DNA of 58,524 bases from the NCBI RefSeq assembly GCF_000588875.1, contig NZ_JEMV01000031.1, positions 389 to 58,912 of the forward strand. The letters run 5' to 3'. The notes beneath the pieces were generated by a model. That model did not search any database, was not told the DNA's origin, and saw only the letters and a program-made list of their open reading frames with translations. Positions 57,966 through 58,524 of the stretch are shown here, in pieces (position 1 is the first letter of the stretch; each line of letters begins with the position of its first letter). Source of the stretch: Sphingobium sp. Ant17. Lineage in GTDB: Bacteria > Pseudomonadota > Alphaproteobacteria > Sphingomonadales > Sphingomonadaceae. The position numbers and the translations under genes are program-made.

Positions 57966-58524
57966 CCAATGGGCGGCGGGCGGCAATGGCCCGGCGGTCA
58001 TCGTCGAACCCGTGCGCGGCGCAATGCGGCTGGCGAGCGTCGATGCCGACGGGCTGGCGATCGGCTTGCTGCCGGCCATGACCCTGGCCGACGCGCGCGC
58101 GCGCGAGCCGGACCTGCGCGTGTTCGACGCCCAGCCCCATGCCGACCAGGACTGGCTCGAACGGCTGTGCGATGGCTGCGGGCGTTATACCCCCAATGCC
58201 GCACTCGATGGTCCCGATGGGCTGATGCTCGATATCAGCGGGTGTGACCATCTATGGGGTGGGGAAGAAGCACTGGCGCGCGATGCGGCCGACCGGCTGG
58301 AGCGCTACGGCATGCGGGTGCGCCACGCGATCGCCGCCAGTCCTGAGGCGGCTCACGCGCTTGCCCGCTTCCCTGTCCCGCCTGCGCCGGACGAAGCGGC
58401 AACAATCCGCCGCCTGCCGGTGGAGGCGCTGCGGCTGGAGGAGGAAAGCGCGGTCGCGCTGCGCCGGGCGGGCCTGCGGACGGTCGGTGACCTTGCCGCT
58501 CGACCCGCCGCGACGCTGGCGGCG
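57868..58524 (+). CDS. imuB: ImuB, DNA polymerase Y-family-like protein (partial, runs off right edge)
   Basis: ImuB is a catalytically inactive Y-family polymerase homologue that recruits DnaE2 to the beta clamp. ATG 57868 has GGAG about 9 bases upstream. The visible 219 residues begin MNAMTMTTAVTRRYLALHFP and contain FLALDRLRVARPDQWAAGG, PAVIVEPVRGAMRLASVDAD, and GLMLDISGCDHLWGGEEALA. The run VGDLAARPAATLAA at the right edge is a helix-hairpin-helix element. The polymerase body and clamp motif lie beyond the window. Confidence 0.9.
   Translation, partial: MNAMTMTTAVTRRYLALHFPFLALDRLRVARPDQWAAGGNGPAVIVEPVRGAMRLASVDADGLAIGLLPAMTLADARAREPDLRVFDAQPHADQDWLERLCDGCGRYTPNAALDGPDGLMLDISGCDHLWGGEEALARDAADRLERYGMRVRHAIAASPEAAHALARFPVPPAPDEAATIRRLPVEALRLEEESAVALRRAGLRTVGDLAARPAATLAA

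Overview
The window is chromosomal, GC-rich alphaproteobacterial DNA. Gene order and protein character point to a sphingomonad (Sphingobium/Sphingomonas type). Supporting signs are a CckA phosphorelay kinase, bactofilin, C-minus ribosomal protein S14, GTTC-N7-GTTC type SOS boxes and dispersed inverted repeats of the CCGTTCG...CTTGTCGAAG type. No phage, plasmid or CRISPR signature is present. The only mobile DNA is the 5' part of an IS630-type transposase at the left edge, beside tRNA-Pro(GGG).

Layout. 1-521: IS fragment and tRNA-Pro. 708-4056: yajC-secD-secF and an Mth938-like gene, ended by a bidirectional terminator. 4126-7512 (minus): a trypsin-like serine protease autotransporter. 7848-11221: ppx, rlmE and a ComM/YifB-type ATPase. 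11269-15252 (minus): bactofilin and an M23 peptidase with overlapping reading frames, then a membrane GGDEF-EAL protein. 15619-32586: one long translation locus, rpsL-rpsG-fusA-tuf, then rpsJ to rpsQ, then rplN to secY-adk. The rpsM-rpsK-rpoA-rplQ block expected after adk in many bacteria is absent here. 32823-41903: a CsgG/HfaB-like protein, lepA, a PhnA-C-terminal protein, an EAL protein, a PH-domain protein, an HNH-like zinc protein, a RoxA/YcfD-type ribosomal oxygenase next to an RluE-type pseudouridine synthase, an I78 inhibitor lipoprotein and rnd. 42033-46936: aspS, a PAP2-like membrane protein, PPK2, a soluble chemoreceptor-like protein and a 61-residue protein. 46972-49615 (minus): greB-like and a soluble lytic transglycosylase. 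49715-54767: dapA, smpB, a DUF2062 protein, cckA and a single-domain response regulator. 54867-58524: recA, a transglutaminase-like protein, imuA and the start of imuB. Both recA and imuA carry SOS boxes.

The most striking sequence-level feature is that eight genes (ppx, tuf, adk, lepA, roxA, slt, the transglutaminase gene and imuA) are broken by nine single-base frameshifts. Every one is restored by inserting one G in front of a C, turning GC into GGC or GGC into GGGC on one strand. Because tuf, adk and lepA are among them, a systematic sequencing or consensus error is more likely than nine real mutations. Each is described as one gene spanning the frameshift.

I do not see a clear, wholly new multi-gene system. 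The best leads are the serine protease autotransporter, the cis structures between ribosomal protein genes, the RG-rich extension of S5, the HNH-like protein without its catalytic histidine region, and the two-promoter SOS module.
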